The translations under genes were made by a program, and so were the position numbers. A stretch of DNA of 64,000 bases from Aureispira sp964445645 (GTDB taxonomy: Bacteria; Bacteroidota; Bacteroidia; Chitinophagales; Saprospiraceae): contig CAYULH010000008.1 in the NCBI GenBank assembly GCA_964445645.1, positions 1 to 64,000 of the forward strand, read 5' to 3'. Positions 1-8,407 of this stretch are shown in pieces; the first letter of the stretch is position 1, and every line of letters starts with the position of its first letter. Below the pieces are notes generated by a model. It made no database searches and was not told the origin of the DNA. It saw nothing but the letters and a program-made list of their open reading frames with translations.

Positions 1-97
1 TACATTACAACAAAACTCTTTGTTTTCATTTTGAAATCCCATCTTCGTTTTGATTTCATTCTGATACTGCCGAAACATGCGCCTGTAGACATAGGCA

Positions 98-137
98 CAA
101 AAAAAAATTGTCAGACACTTGGGAGCATCTGACAATT
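98..137 (-). terminator. Rho-independent terminator of the 167-577 lipoprotein gene
   Basis: A perfect 10-bp stem, AATTGTCAGA paired with TCTGACAATT, has a 12-nt loop and is followed on the minus strand by a long run of T. It lies just downstream of the minus-strand gene ending at 167. Confidence 0.8.
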
Positions 138-166
138 TTAGACCTGTATTTTTTAGGTGAGGCTAT

Positions 167-577
167 TTACAAAACAGGCGTTTGCTTGAATTCACAGCAC
201 TTGGTAATTCTTAGGGGAACATTGGGTACACAGCTTCCTTCATCTATATCAGAATAAGCAGGAATGTGGTCAGAGTCCATGAATGTTTTTTTGATGCCGA
301 TAAATTCCCCTTCTTTTTCTTGGTAAATAATTACGGCTATTTCTTTGCCATCTTGATAATAGTTGACTTGCCCTTGGGCATAATGGCCTGATGCCGTGAC
401 TACCAAATCGACTTTGATTTCTTGGGTGACTCCATCGGGCAAAGCAGCTCTAGGATCTTGAAAGGAATTGTCTTCACAAGCAGCACATCTTGCCGGTTCC
501 TGAAAGCCTTTTTCTTTTTCGCAAGAAACCATCAAAAATGCGGAGAGTAGGACTAAACTCAGTAGTAAATTTTTCAT
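167..577 (-). CDS. Small lipoprotein of unknown function
   Basis: I place the start at the internal Met at 577, because the N-terminus then reads as a clean lipoprotein signal (MKNLLLSLVLLSAFLMVSC) with a lipobox ending in Cys; the open frame extends 7 codons further upstream without improving it. The mature part (about 117 residues) carries further cysteines, a CAAC motif shortly after the lipobox and KCC near the C-terminus, which could form disulfides once exported. I do not recognise a family. It probably sits in an envelope membrane facing the periplasm. It is monocistronic: a strong terminator follows and the next gene upstream has its own. Confidence 0.65.
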   Translation of the reverse strand: MKNLLLSLVLLSAFLMVSCEKEKGFQEPARCAACEDNSFQDPRAALPDGVTQEIKVDLVVTASGHYAQGQVNYYQDGKEIAVIIYQEKEGEFIGIKKTFMDSDHIPAYSDIDEGSCVPNVPLRITKCCEFKQTPVL

Positions 578-713
578 AAAGTGAATTTGAGGAAACATAA
601 GGAATATACCTTAATTGATTATTGAAACGTTGATTGCTGTACAAAAGTTAATTCAAATAAATATTTTTTTTGCTTTAAAAGGCTTCAAGCAGCATTTTGT
701 TACACTATTCTTA

Positions 714-751
714 CAAAAAAAGGAAGCACTCACAGAGCACTTCCTTTTTTA
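714..751 (-). terminator. Terminator of the TerC gene
   Basis: AGGAAG pairs with CTTCCT around an internally paired loop, with A-run on one side and T-run on the other, so it could work in both directions. It is 20 bp beyond the stop of the TerC gene. Confidence 0.7.
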
Positions 752-772
752 ACTATTTTTTGTTAAAGCTAT

Positions 773-1654
773 TTATTCATCATCCAGATCGTACCAATCT
801 TGTTCGTTGGCCTCTTTTAGAGCACCTCGGAGCTGAACAGGTTTTTTGCCTGATCTTACTTTGATGTTTAGGAGTTCTACCGTGAGCGAGAAGAAAATAG
901 CAAAGTACATGTAGCCTTTGGGGATGTGTACATTTTCGGGGATAAAATGTGCGCTGTGAGCACCTTCTACAATAAGCATAAAGCCAATTAAAATCAGGAA
1001 AGAAAGCCCCAATACCTGAATAGAAGGGTGTTTGTTGACAAATTTTCCAATGGCTCCTGCAAAGGCAATCATAATTATCATAGAAAAAACAACGCCTAAA
1101 ATCATAATGGGGAGTGGGTCGTAAAAACGACTAGGATCAGAGAGCATGGGGGTACGTGCCACATCTTGTGTGAGTCCTACGGCTGTGAGAATGGAGTCGA
1201 AGGAAAACACAATATTGAGCAAGCAAATCTGAAAGATAACGCCAACTAAGGAGCTCTTTTCTGATGTTTTGCCTGCTGCGGCATCTTCGGCTCCCTCTAG
1301 TTTGTGGTGAATTTCGGAGGAGGATTTGTACAATAGAAATAGCCCTCCAGTCAATAGAATCAAGCTTTGGCCTGTAACTTTGGCGTGTTGCCCAAATAGA
1401 TGCAATTCAAATAAGGGGTCTTTCATGGCTACGATAACCGTGATTCCAAATAAGAGGATAATTCGGAGAATCATAGCTAGCAATAAGCCAATATTACGAG
1501 CTTTGCCTTGTTCTGCTGCTGGTAATTTATTGGCGACAATAGAAATGAATATAATATTATCAATACCCAAAACAATTTCCATCATGGTCAACATGCCCAA
1601 AGAAACCCAAGCTTGTGATGTACTAAATAATTCAATAATTGCTGCGAAATCCAT
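773..1654 (-). CDS. TerC family integral membrane protein
   Basis: A polytopic membrane protein of 293 residues, typical for the TerC/Alx family. Family hallmarks are visible: an intramembrane acidic motif EIVLGIDN near residue 26, a second NIVFSFDS motif near residue 147, and a C-terminal FSLTVELLNI segment near residue 255. Members are linked to metal (Mn2+) export or to tellurite resistance; the ion moved by this protein cannot be read from the sequence. It has its own candidate promoter and terminator and no ter-operon neighbours, so a housekeeping metal-homeostasis role is more likely than tellurite resistance (inference). Confidence 0.9.
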   Translation of the reverse strand: MDFAAIIELFSTSQAWVSLGMLTMMEIVLGIDNIIFISIVANKLPAAEQGKARNIGLLLAMILRIILLFGITVIVAMKDPLFELHLFGQHAKVTGQSLILLTGGLFLLYKSSSEIHHKLEGAEDAAAGKTSEKSSLVGVIFQICLLNIVFSFDSILTAVGLTQDVARTPMLSDPSRFYDPLPIMILGVVFSMIIMIAFAGAIGKFVNKHPSIQVLGLSFLILIGFMLIVEGAHSAHFIPENVHIPKGYMYFAIFFSLTVELLNIKVRSGKKPVQLRGALKEANEQDWYDLDDE

Positions 1655-1709
1655 AATCTATTTGTAGTGTCTAGTTAGTGTATTTATAGAAATTCTCCAC
1701 TTAAAGAGT

Positions 1710-1739
1710 GCAAGGTAAGTGTTTTTGCACAACTTCAAA
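1710..1739 (-). promoter_or_regulatory. Candidate Bacteroidota-type promoter for TerC
   Basis: Read on the minus strand, TTTG, an 18-nt spacer and TACCTTGC approximate the Bacteroidota -33/-7 pattern (TTTG, about 19-21 nt, TAnnTTTG). It lies about 55 bp upstream of the TerC start. Confidence 0.4.
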
Positions 1740-1781
1740 AAAAAAGAAACAACAGCCCTCGCTATTAAGCTGTTGTTTCTT
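1736..1781 (-). terminator. Terminator of the 1822-2748 lipoprotein gene
   Basis: A 12-bp perfect stem, AAGAAACAACAG with CTGTTGTTTCTT, is followed on the minus strand by T residues. It lies about 40 bp beyond the lipoprotein stop codon. Confidence 0.75.
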
Positions 1782-1821
1782 GTAACATACCACAAAAAAT
1801 ATGGTTTGTTAGGTTTTATTT

Positions 1822-2748
1822 TTATTGAACAGAGGGTTTGAGGCCACGCAATCCCATGTCTACAATTCGTTCGATACTATTGTTGGACATATCTATATCC
1901 AACTGGCCATTGCTATTGAGGTCTACCCATTCAAAACTTTGATTGATAGAAAAAGATAAGTTAACCACAATGTCTTCTGTTTCGTCGCCTTTAATATCTA
2001 AGCCATTGCCATCAAAAACACCTGTAATCAAGCAAGAGCCTGCGGGGATAGGAGCCGTGGAACTAAGTGGATTGACCACAGTAGTGGCGGATGCGTCGCC
2101 TGTATAAATGCTATTAAAGGAAGCATAAGGAGCATCAAGATTGGTTTCAAAGGCCCAATATCCTTGCAATTTATTGGCATTTACGGCTTGGGTCATGCTT
2201 CGTGGTTGTACGGTTTCTACATAATTATTAAAACCTAAGAAAGAAGCGATTGTTCCTGTTTGTTGGTTGAGATCGATGGTTTGGCCACCACCTACAGGGA
2301 TATTTTTGATGTTAAATTTAATATCATAATTCTGATAACTGACCGAAACACGGATATAGGGATAAGTGCCTGCTGCAATGTCCTTGATTGGAATACTTAC
2401 CATAGTTTCGCCATCATTTACTACAACTGCTTTGGAAAAATCAATTGCTTTGGAGCCGCCAGCGTTGGTTTCTGCACCATGATAAACAATTTCCCCTTCA
2501 TTAACCAAGGTAGTAGCACTGGGTACGAGTTCTATTTTGTGGGCACTAAAGCCATTAAAAATGGGATTTTGTCCTGCATTGCCTGAGGGAACAGGCTCAG
2601 GTTGGGCCAAGCCATCTAGGCGATCTTGATTGGGATCTAATTGTAATTTAAAAACCAAGTTGGCATTGGAGCTGGGTTCTAGTGTGCCTTTATCACAAGC
2701 GGATAAAACGAGGGCAAGGGTACCTAAAAAAAGAAATAGTTTGAGCAT
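1822..2748 (-). CDS. Exported lipoprotein, unknown function, C-terminal EF-hand-like loop
   Basis: The start at 2748 is chosen because it gives a lipoprotein signal (MLKLFLFLGTLALVLSAC); the upstream 30 codons of open frame look non-coding. The mature protein is about 290 residues, beta-rich, with no family I recognise. Near the C-terminus DLNSNGQLDID resembles a calcium-binding EF-hand/dockerin loop (D-x-N-x-N-G-x-x-D). It ends in LRGLKPSV. It is likely a surface or periplasmic lipoprotein. Transcribed alone, with a terminator downstream. Confidence 0.65.
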   Translation of the reverse strand: MLKLFLFLGTLALVLSACDKGTLEPSSNANLVFKLQLDPNQDRLDGLAQPEPVPSGNAGQNPIFNGFSAHKIELVPSATTLVNEGEIVYHGAETNAGGSKAIDFSKAVVVNDGETMVSIPIKDIAAGTYPYIRVSVSYQNYDIKFNIKNIPVGGGQTIDLNQQTGTIASFLGFNNYVETVQPRSMTQAVNANKLQGYWAFETNLDAPYASFNSIYTGDASATTVVNPLSSTAPIPAGSCLITGVFDGNGLDIKGDETEDIVVNLSFSINQSFEWVDLNSNGQLDIDMSNNSIERIVDMGLRGLKPSVQ

Positions 2749-2961
2749 AATAATAAGTGTTGATGAAGTTAGAATAACTGGGTAAGTATTGTGGGGAGGG
2801 CGAAATAAATGGCTATAGAATATAGGTGTTTTAATCAATTTTTTAGCAAATCAAACGCTATGGAAGCGCGTAAAGTTGCCATTTTTTATAAAAAGCACAC
2901 AAATTTGTGCCAAATGAAGGAAGTCTAAGCCATAAAAAAGACATTAAATTTTAGAATGTTT

Positions 2962-2969
2962 TATATTTG
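2962..2969 (+). promoter_or_regulatory. -7 type promoter element upstream of mscS-like gene
   Basis: TATATTTG matches TAnnTTTG about 115 bp before the channel gene. No convincing -33 TTTG is seen at the right distance. The remainder of the 2749-3086 gap shows nothing else. Confidence 0.35.
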
Positions 2970-3086
2970 TGCCGTTCTAGAAATGGATGGTTGGGTTATA
3001 CTAATCGTTTATAATTTATATATTCTAAGAAGTAGCTGTAAAATAGAAATGTGCTGCTTTGTTTACATCACCAAAATTTTAATAAA

Positions 3087-3920
3087 ATGAGTGCAAGTTT
3101 GTTTTTATTTGACATCATGGAATTTTTACAAGGAGATAGTTTTTTGAGTGCGTTGAAGGCATTGGGATTGGCGATTGTTGTGTGGATTGTAGGATCTTTT
3201 GTAGTCAACAACTTAATTAGCTTGGTAGGCAAGGCGATGGAGCGTAGCAAGATGGATGCGTCTTTGCGCCCTTTCTTAAAATCAATGATTGGTGCTTTGC
3301 TCAAAGTGTTGTTATTGTTGGCAGTAGCAAGCACATTGGGTATGCAGGTAACTTCGTTTGTGGCTATTTTGAGTGCTGCAGCCTTTTCTGTAGGTTTGGC
3401 ATTACAAGGCGGCTTGTCTAATTTTGCTGGTGGTGTGATGATTTTGACCTTTCGCCCATTCAAGGTAGGAGATATTATTGAAGCACAGGGTTATACAGGA
3501 ACTGTAAAAGAGATTCAGATTTTTAATACGATTTTGAATACCTTAGATAAAGATACGATTATCATTCCTAATGGGCCTTTGTCGAATGGTTCTATGAAGA
3601 ATTATAGTACTTTGGGAAAAAGAGGCTTGGTTATGACTTTTGGAATTGCTTATAGTGCAGATATTGACAAAGCTATGGAAGTCATTCAGCAAGTAAAAGA
3701 AGCTTGTCCATACTTGATGGATAAAGAAAATTCTGCTCCTGCTGTAGCCAACTTAAATGATAGCTCTGTGGATTTGGGTATCAGATTGTGGGTAAGTCCA
3801 GAATCTGCTGGTACTTATTTTGATGCGTTGTTCTACATGAACGAACATGTGAAGAAAGAATTTGACAAAGCTGGTGTTGGTATTCCTTATCCAACGATGG
3901 ATGTGAATATCGTAAAGTAA
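3087..3920 (+). CDS. MscS family mechanosensitive ion channel
   Basis: Small-conductance mechanosensitive channel that opens on membrane tension to release solutes under hypo-osmotic shock. The protein has two N-terminal membrane helices, then the pore-lining third helix, rich in Ala/Gly (AAAFSVGLALQGGLSNFAGG), then the beta domain (FRPFKVGDIIEAQGYTGTV) and a C-terminal domain ending near YPTMDV. At about 278 residues it is the short E. coli-MscS type. I prefer the Met at 3087 over the one at 3051; a third possible start is at 3117. It is monocistronic. Confidence 0.92.
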   Translation: MSASLFLFDIMEFLQGDSFLSALKALGLAIVVWIVGSFVVNNLISLVGKAMERSKMDASLRPFLKSMIGALLKVLLLLAVASTLGMQVTSFVAILSAAAFSVGLALQGGLSNFAGGVMILTFRPFKVGDIIEAQGYTGTVKEIQIFNTILNTLDKDTIIIPNGPLSNGSMKNYSTLGKRGLVMTFGIAYSADIDKAMEVIQQVKEACPYLMDKENSAPAVANLNDSSVDLGIRLWVSPESAGTYFDALFYMNEHVKKEFDKAGVGIPYPTMDVNIVK

Positions 3921-3942
3921 TGATAATGAACCCTTCGGGTAA

Positions 3943-4193
3943 GGCTGTTAAGTTCTGTAAAAAACTAATCTGAATGCTGCTGAAAAAACCCCGAAGGGGT
4001 GATATTATTGTAGCTTTGTTTGCAAAGCGTATTTTTGAACCCTGAAAGGGTGATATTATTAATATACAAGGTGATAATGACATCCCTTCGGGATTTAAAG
4101 GCATTTGATAGGCATTATTACTACAATCATTTCATCCCTTCGGGATTCCTAAACTTAGCGTTAAACATAATCTAAATTCAGAACTTAACAGCC
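3943..4193. mobile_element. MITE-like palindromic element, copy 1
   Basis: A 251-bp non-coding element bounded by a 15-bp perfect inverted repeat (GGCTGTTAAGTTCTG and its complement). Inside are paired motifs of the type CCCGAAGGG and CCTGAAAGG, each next to TGATATTATTGTAG-like sequence, so the whole unit can fold into a long imperfect hairpin. A second copy with the same ends and internal order lies at 55992-56242. The left end here lacks the outer GGCAG bases seen in the other copy. CCCTTCGGG flanks both sides. No protein is encoded, so movement would need a transposase in trans (inference). Confidence 0.75.
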
Positions 4194-4220
4194 CTGCCCT
4201 TCGGGGTGTAAAAATAGAAG

Positions 4221-4258
4221 AGGCTGTCGAGAAATATTTCTTGACAGCCTCCTTTTTT
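4221..4258 (+). terminator. Rho-independent terminator after the MITE-like element
   Basis: AGGCTGTC pairs with GACAGCCT, with an AT-rich inner stem, followed by CCTTTTTT on the plus strand. It probably ends transcription coming from the mscS-like gene and the repeat element. Confidence 0.75.
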
Positions 4259-4287
4259 GTGCTTGACACAAGCAGTTTTTGACCGCC

Positions 4288-5610
4288 TTAATTCAATTGT
4301 TGCACCATCTTCACCTTTCTACCCGGTAAGAAATCCCAACTATCTGCTTCAATGCCTTGGCCAGTAATCATCCAAAGAATGGGTTTTCTGGATATTACTT
4401 CAGGGGTAGAAGCATAACCATCTGTAAAATAAATAATGGCATCAGGGAAATATTCCTCATTGGCAAAGGTCAAAGGGGCATTAAAATCGGTGCCTCCTCG
4501 GCCACTAATCACCTCAGGAGGCATTCCCTTGTAGGGGTAATGGTTGTGAATTTCTGTATCACATTCCACTACATAAATCTCTGCTCCTTGCTTCCAGATG
4601 TAGTACAACTCTCCAAAAAACTCCTTCAATTCATTTTTATTCACAGAACCAGAAGTATCTATAGCAATCAGTAATTTTTGCTTGGCCTGAATCTTAATAC
4701 CGGGGTTGGTGCCATAACGTTTGGAGGGGCGACGAATGGTGTTTTTGAGGCGTGTACGACTACTACTGGCCGTAAAAATACGCAGCACTCTTCGCCAATT
4801 GACATTGGGCTTGAGCGATTCTACCAATAAATTGATGTACTCTTGTAAGCCCGCAGGTAAGTTGCCATATTCCTTGCTCTTGATACGAGAAACAGAGTTG
4901 ACAATAGATTCATTGATGGCTGCATCAATCATTTTTTGCTCGGCACTAGACAGTTTCTCAAACTCATCCCAAAACTTGTGTTGATCCAAATGCTGGTTGT
5001 CTTCACCTTCTAGCAAATCTTTGAGGTGTTGTTGAGCCTGATTGTAGGACTGTTCTTGTTGAGTGCTAGAACCTGCTGCACTTTCGGTAGAATCTGGATC
5101 ATCAGAGGGGGCCGCACCTCCTCGGTCATCTTGCTGCATATCTTCCAACTCCTCGGCCAAACGTTTGTAATAATAATCAATACTCTTACCACGCATCAGC
5201 TCAAACTCAGGAAAATCCTCCATTTTGATAGCATCCTCTGTCAGTTGGTCAGATTGGATGTATTGGTTGGCTGCCAAGTCAGAGGCAATCCCAAATAATT
5301 TCTTGTTGCCAAACTCTGGAAAACGCAAGGCATGTTTGAACACAATATGCAGGATTTGGTGCTTGATGGCACCATAACGTAGCGCTTTGGTTGCTTTTTC
5401 ATCATTGGGAACTTTTAGGATATTGTCCCAATAATCAGGATTAACAATAAGCTTAATCATGTTATTGCTCCCCAAAGTAGTTGCAATAGAAGCCGTGCGC
5501 TCCGAAACGTCTTTGAGAATGCTAGTAAAGAAGTGGCCATAAAATGTTTCTTTTAACATTAGTTGGATACTTGTCTTGGCAACTTCGTCTAATATGCGTT
5601 GATGACTCAT
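4288..5610 (-). CDS. DUF2201-type putative metallopeptidase with C-terminal VWA domain
   Basis: 440 residues in three parts. The N-terminal half (about 1-220) resembles the DUF2201 metallopeptidase-like domain, with a KHQILHIVFKH motif near residue 85 as a degenerate zinc-protease helix. A low-complexity acidic/Gln linker follows. The C-terminal VWA domain starts near 312, with the metal-ion adhesion motif DTSGS at 318-322, GGTD near 371 and FTDG near 393. Relatives usually act with a MoxR AAA+ ATPase encoded next door; none is adjacent here. It is likely cytosolic, as no signal peptide is seen. Confidence 0.85.
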   Translation of the reverse strand: MSHQRILDEVAKTSIQLMLKETFYGHFFTSILKDVSERTASIATTLGSNNMIKLIVNPDYWDNILKVPNDEKATKALRYGAIKHQILHIVFKHALRFPEFGNKKLFGIASDLAANQYIQSDQLTEDAIKMEDFPEFELMRGKSIDYYYKRLAEELEDMQQDDRGGAAPSDDPDSTESAAGSSTQQEQSYNQAQQHLKDLLEGEDNQHLDQHKFWDEFEKLSSAEQKMIDAAINESIVNSVSRIKSKEYGNLPAGLQEYINLLVESLKPNVNWRRVLRIFTASSSRTRLKNTIRRPSKRYGTNPGIKIQAKQKLLIAIDTSGSVNKNELKEFFGELYYIWKQGAEIYVVECDTEIHNHYPYKGMPPEVISGRGGTDFNAPLTFANEEYFPDAIIYFTDGYASTPEVISRKPILWMITGQGIEADSWDFLPGRKVKMVQQLN

Positions 5611-5778
5611 TGAAAGGTAATTATGATAGATGCAAATGTCTGCCTCAAATATTCTAGGAGTAACTAAGCAAAAATAAGGGTTTTATGATAGAGTTTTTAG
5701 GCTTGTTGTTTATTTCTAGTGATAGCTTGTCTATTTTTACGTTTTTATAAAAAATAATTTCACATCCATTTATGTCAG

Positions 5779-7203
5779 TTAGATAAGGTTGGTTAATGTA
5801 CGAGCATAATGTTGAATCAGCTTCCATGCCTTTTGAATATGATTGACTTCCACATAGGTTTGCGCCGTCACCAAACGCAAGGCATATTGTCCATTGATTT
5901 TGGTATGGGTCAAATACAACTCGCCACTTTTATTTAACACATCCAACAAAGCTTTGTTCTGTGCGGCCAACTGTTCCTCTGTCCATGTACCAGCAGGTTT
6001 ATACCTAAAACAAACCAAACTAAACTCCACAGGAGCCAAGCATTCAAAATCAGGAGCGTCCTCAATCCATTGTGCAAAGCTTTGCGCCAAAGCCAGATGT
6101 TCGCGCAAGCGTTGTTGCAAGCCCTCCAAACCATAGGTTCTCAAAACAAACCAAAGCTTGAGTGCTCTAAAGCGTCTGCCCAATGGCACCCCCCAATCTC
6201 TGTAATCATTGACCACCCCTCTAGTGGCTGTTTTGAGGTATTCGGGCAAAATCTCAAAGGTTTGGAGCAGGGCTTCTTTGTCTTTTACATAATAAAGCGA
6301 ACAATCAAAATTGGTGAACAGCCATTTGTGGGCATTGGTCACAAAACTATCTACTTGTTCCATACCTTCAAGCAGGTATTGGTATTCGGGCAATAGCAAT
6401 ACCACTCCTGCAAAGGCCGCATCTAAGTGCAACCAAACCTCCTGTTCCCTGCAAATACGAGCAATAGGAGCCAAGGGATCGACGGCCGTAGTGCCTGTAG
6501 TGCCCAAAGCAGCGACCACACACATAGGGCGTAGCCCAGCGGCCTTGTCGGCTTGTATGGCTTGTTCTAGGGCAGCAGCATCCATGCAGCCATGCCCTGT
6601 AGTGGCTATTTTGACCAAGTTGTCACTGCCCAAGCCTATAATTTTGACGGCTTTCTCTATAGAGGAATGGGTTTCGGTAGAGCAGTATACCCGCATGGCT
6701 GCTCCCTGAATGCCTTTTTTATTGCTTTGTTGTTGGGTGCATTGTTCTCTGGCCGAGAGCAGGGCCGTGAGGGTAGCGGTGGAGGCGGTATCTTGGATCA
6801 CGCCTTCCCAAGTATTGGGCAATTGAAAGGCATCTCGGAGCCAATGGAGTACCCGTTCTTCTAGTTCGGCCGCAGCAGGAGAGGTTTCCCAAATCATACA
6901 TTGAGCACCTAGAGTAGCGGTAAGCATCTCACCTAGTACAGATGGGTAAGAGCTATTCCCTGGAAAATAAGCGTGAAAATTAGGATGTTGCCAATGTGTT
7001 ATCCCCGGCAAAATGAGTTGTTGAAAATCTGCCATAATTGTTGCAAATGCTTCTCCTTGCTGGGGCATTTGTTCGGGCAGTTGCTTGTAAATAGCATAAG
7101 GCGCAACCTTGGATTTGACAGGATATTGGTCTACGTTTTCCAAGTAATCGGCCATCCAATCTACTAGTGCGTGTGCGTGCTTTCTGAAATCTTTGTTGTT
7201 CAT
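5779..7203 (-). CDS. Pyridoxal-phosphate group II decarboxylase (aromatic amino acid decarboxylase type)
   Basis: 474 residues, full length for the group II decarboxylases that turn amino acids into amines and CO2 with PLP. Visible landmarks: HPNFHAYFP at about 73-81 (substrate/entry motif of the aromatic L-amino acid decarboxylase branch), ETHSS with the ring-stacking His at 179, HLDAAFAG with the PLP-nitrogen Asp at 261, and TNAHKW with the Schiff-base Lys at 293. The aromatic branch (tyrosine, tryptophan or DOPA) fits better than glutamate decarboxylase, but the substrate is inferred. No antiporter or biosynthetic cluster is adjacent. Confidence 0.9.
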   Translation of the reverse strand: MNNKDFRKHAHALVDWMADYLENVDQYPVKSKVAPYAIYKQLPEQMPQQGEAFATIMADFQQLILPGITHWQHPNFHAYFPGNSSYPSVLGEMLTATLGAQCMIWETSPAAAELEERVLHWLRDAFQLPNTWEGVIQDTASTATLTALLSAREQCTQQQSNKKGIQGAAMRVYCSTETHSSIEKAVKIIGLGSDNLVKIATTGHGCMDAAALEQAIQADKAAGLRPMCVVAALGTTGTTAVDPLAPIARICREQEVWLHLDAAFAGVVLLLPEYQYLLEGMEQVDSFVTNAHKWLFTNFDCSLYYVKDKEALLQTFEILPEYLKTATRGVVNDYRDWGVPLGRRFRALKLWFVLRTYGLEGLQQRLREHLALAQSFAQWIEDAPDFECLAPVEFSLVCFRYKPAGTWTEEQLAAQNKALLDVLNKSGELYLTHTKINGQYALRLVTAQTYVEVNHIQKAWKLIQHYARTLTNLI

Positions 7204-7325
7204 ACAAGCAAGTTATAAAAAATGTAGAGGAAGCCCAATAACCAATCTAGGATTAGGAGAGGGGTGGGGTGTTTTTGGGGAGTTTTGACTTTTGGGTTAT
7301 GAATGAACGGGAGATAAAGGATGAG

Positions 7326-8318
7326 CTATACGGAAAATTTGTGCTTATAATTCAAAAATGGTTTTTCGAGTATGTGGAAAGAAAAATACGCAATTGGAGT
7401 GGTAATAACAATGGTTGCAATGGCAGCTAAAAAGATACTTTCTTTAAATAGTTCAAAAGAATGCAATCCATGAAGTACCAGTGGGTGGTAGACGTAGATG
7501 CCAAATGAAATGGTTCCAATAAAGTCTAGCGTTTTATTTCTCAATTTGAATAGTGAATTATCGCTTACTTGTTGAATCAAGATGAATGCCACTAGAATAG
7601 AAAAAAGTTCAGGGTGAATAATGGAGGGGATTTTATGTTCAAAAACCATCATCAAGGCAAATACCAAGTAGGTCAGAAGTTCTATTTTGGGGTTTATTAT
7701 CCGTGTGACCCAGTGATGTTGATGGTAAAATAAATATGCAAAGAGCCCACCAATAGCCATGGATTGAAATTTACTCATGTATATGAAGGCATACGCACCC
7801 GACATTCCACCATAAATTAGGTAAAAACCAATTTTTAGGCTAAAATAAACGGCTAATACTGCCAGCATAGCATATACAAATGACTTTGCATATTTGGCTA
7901 TCCACGGCCAAAAAGAATAAAACTGTTCTTCGACTCCCAACGACCAAAAATGACCCAATAGTGGTGCTGAAAATGCTAATAGAGGGGCTAAGTTTCCAGC
8001 AAAAAAAATGTAATACCACAAGCTATTCGACCAGCCAAAGATTAGAATAATTATAAAAATATAGGTGAAATATAGCGGCCATATTCTAAGTGTTCGCCTT
8101 ATATAAAACTTCTTAATGTCCACATTTTCTGTGCGATCTTTCTCTTGAAGCAGTAAAAAACTGATTAAAAAACCACTAAGAACAAAAAAGATGGTAACCA
8201 TGTTTGGAGCAAGTGATGTGGGCCCTATACCTGCATGGCCTATAAGAACCCCCAAGGCAGCCAAGGCTCTAATCTCGTTAAGACCCAAAAGAAATGTCTT
8301 ATTATTGCTTTGTTTCAT
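7326..8318 (-). CDS. Acyltransferase family 3 membrane protein
   Basis: 330 residues with about ten hydrophobic segments, matching integral-membrane O-acyltransferases (OafA/ExoZ type) that acetylate or acylate cell-surface sugars. The N-terminus NEIRALAALGVLIGHAG holds the conserved Arg (17) and catalytic His (28); FFVLSGFLI and RRTLRIWPLYF follow as in the family. No glycosyltransferase or polysaccharide genes are nearby, so the acceptor sugar is unknown. A 90-bp gap separates it from the Rpn-type gene. Confidence 0.88.
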   Translation of the reverse strand: MKQSNNKTFLLGLNEIRALAALGVLIGHAGIGPTSLAPNMVTIFFVLSGFLISFLLLQEKDRTENVDIKKFYIRRTLRIWPLYFTYIFIIILIFGWSNSLWYYIFFAGNLAPLLAFSAPLLGHFWSLGVEEQFYSFWPWIAKYAKSFVYAMLAVLAVYFSLKIGFYLIYGGMSGAYAFIYMSKFQSMAIGGLFAYLFYHQHHWVTRIINPKIELLTYLVFALMMVFEHKIPSIIHPELFSILVAFILIQQVSDNSLFKLRNKTLDFIGTISFGIYVYHPLVLHGLHSFELFKESIFLAAIATIVITTPIAYFSFHILEKPFLNYKHKFSV

Positions 8319-8407
8319 GATAAAGTTTTGGCTGTCCTATTTTGTGATTGATGACAAGGCCAAGTTTGGTAGTGTTTCGCAAAGGGTGTTAATGGGCGGT
8401 ACTATTT

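Noticed and set aside
3930..4210. Repeated CCCTTCGGG/CCTGAAAGG motifs as a CRISPR or terminator cluster
   Set aside because: Spacing is irregular, motifs occur in both orientations, and the whole unit has inverted ends shared with another locus; a MITE-like element explains it better.
6311..6709. 132-codon frame opposite the PLP decarboxylase
   Set aside because: The decarboxylase frame carries the catalytic Lys, Asp and His in order; the antisense frame has no domain.
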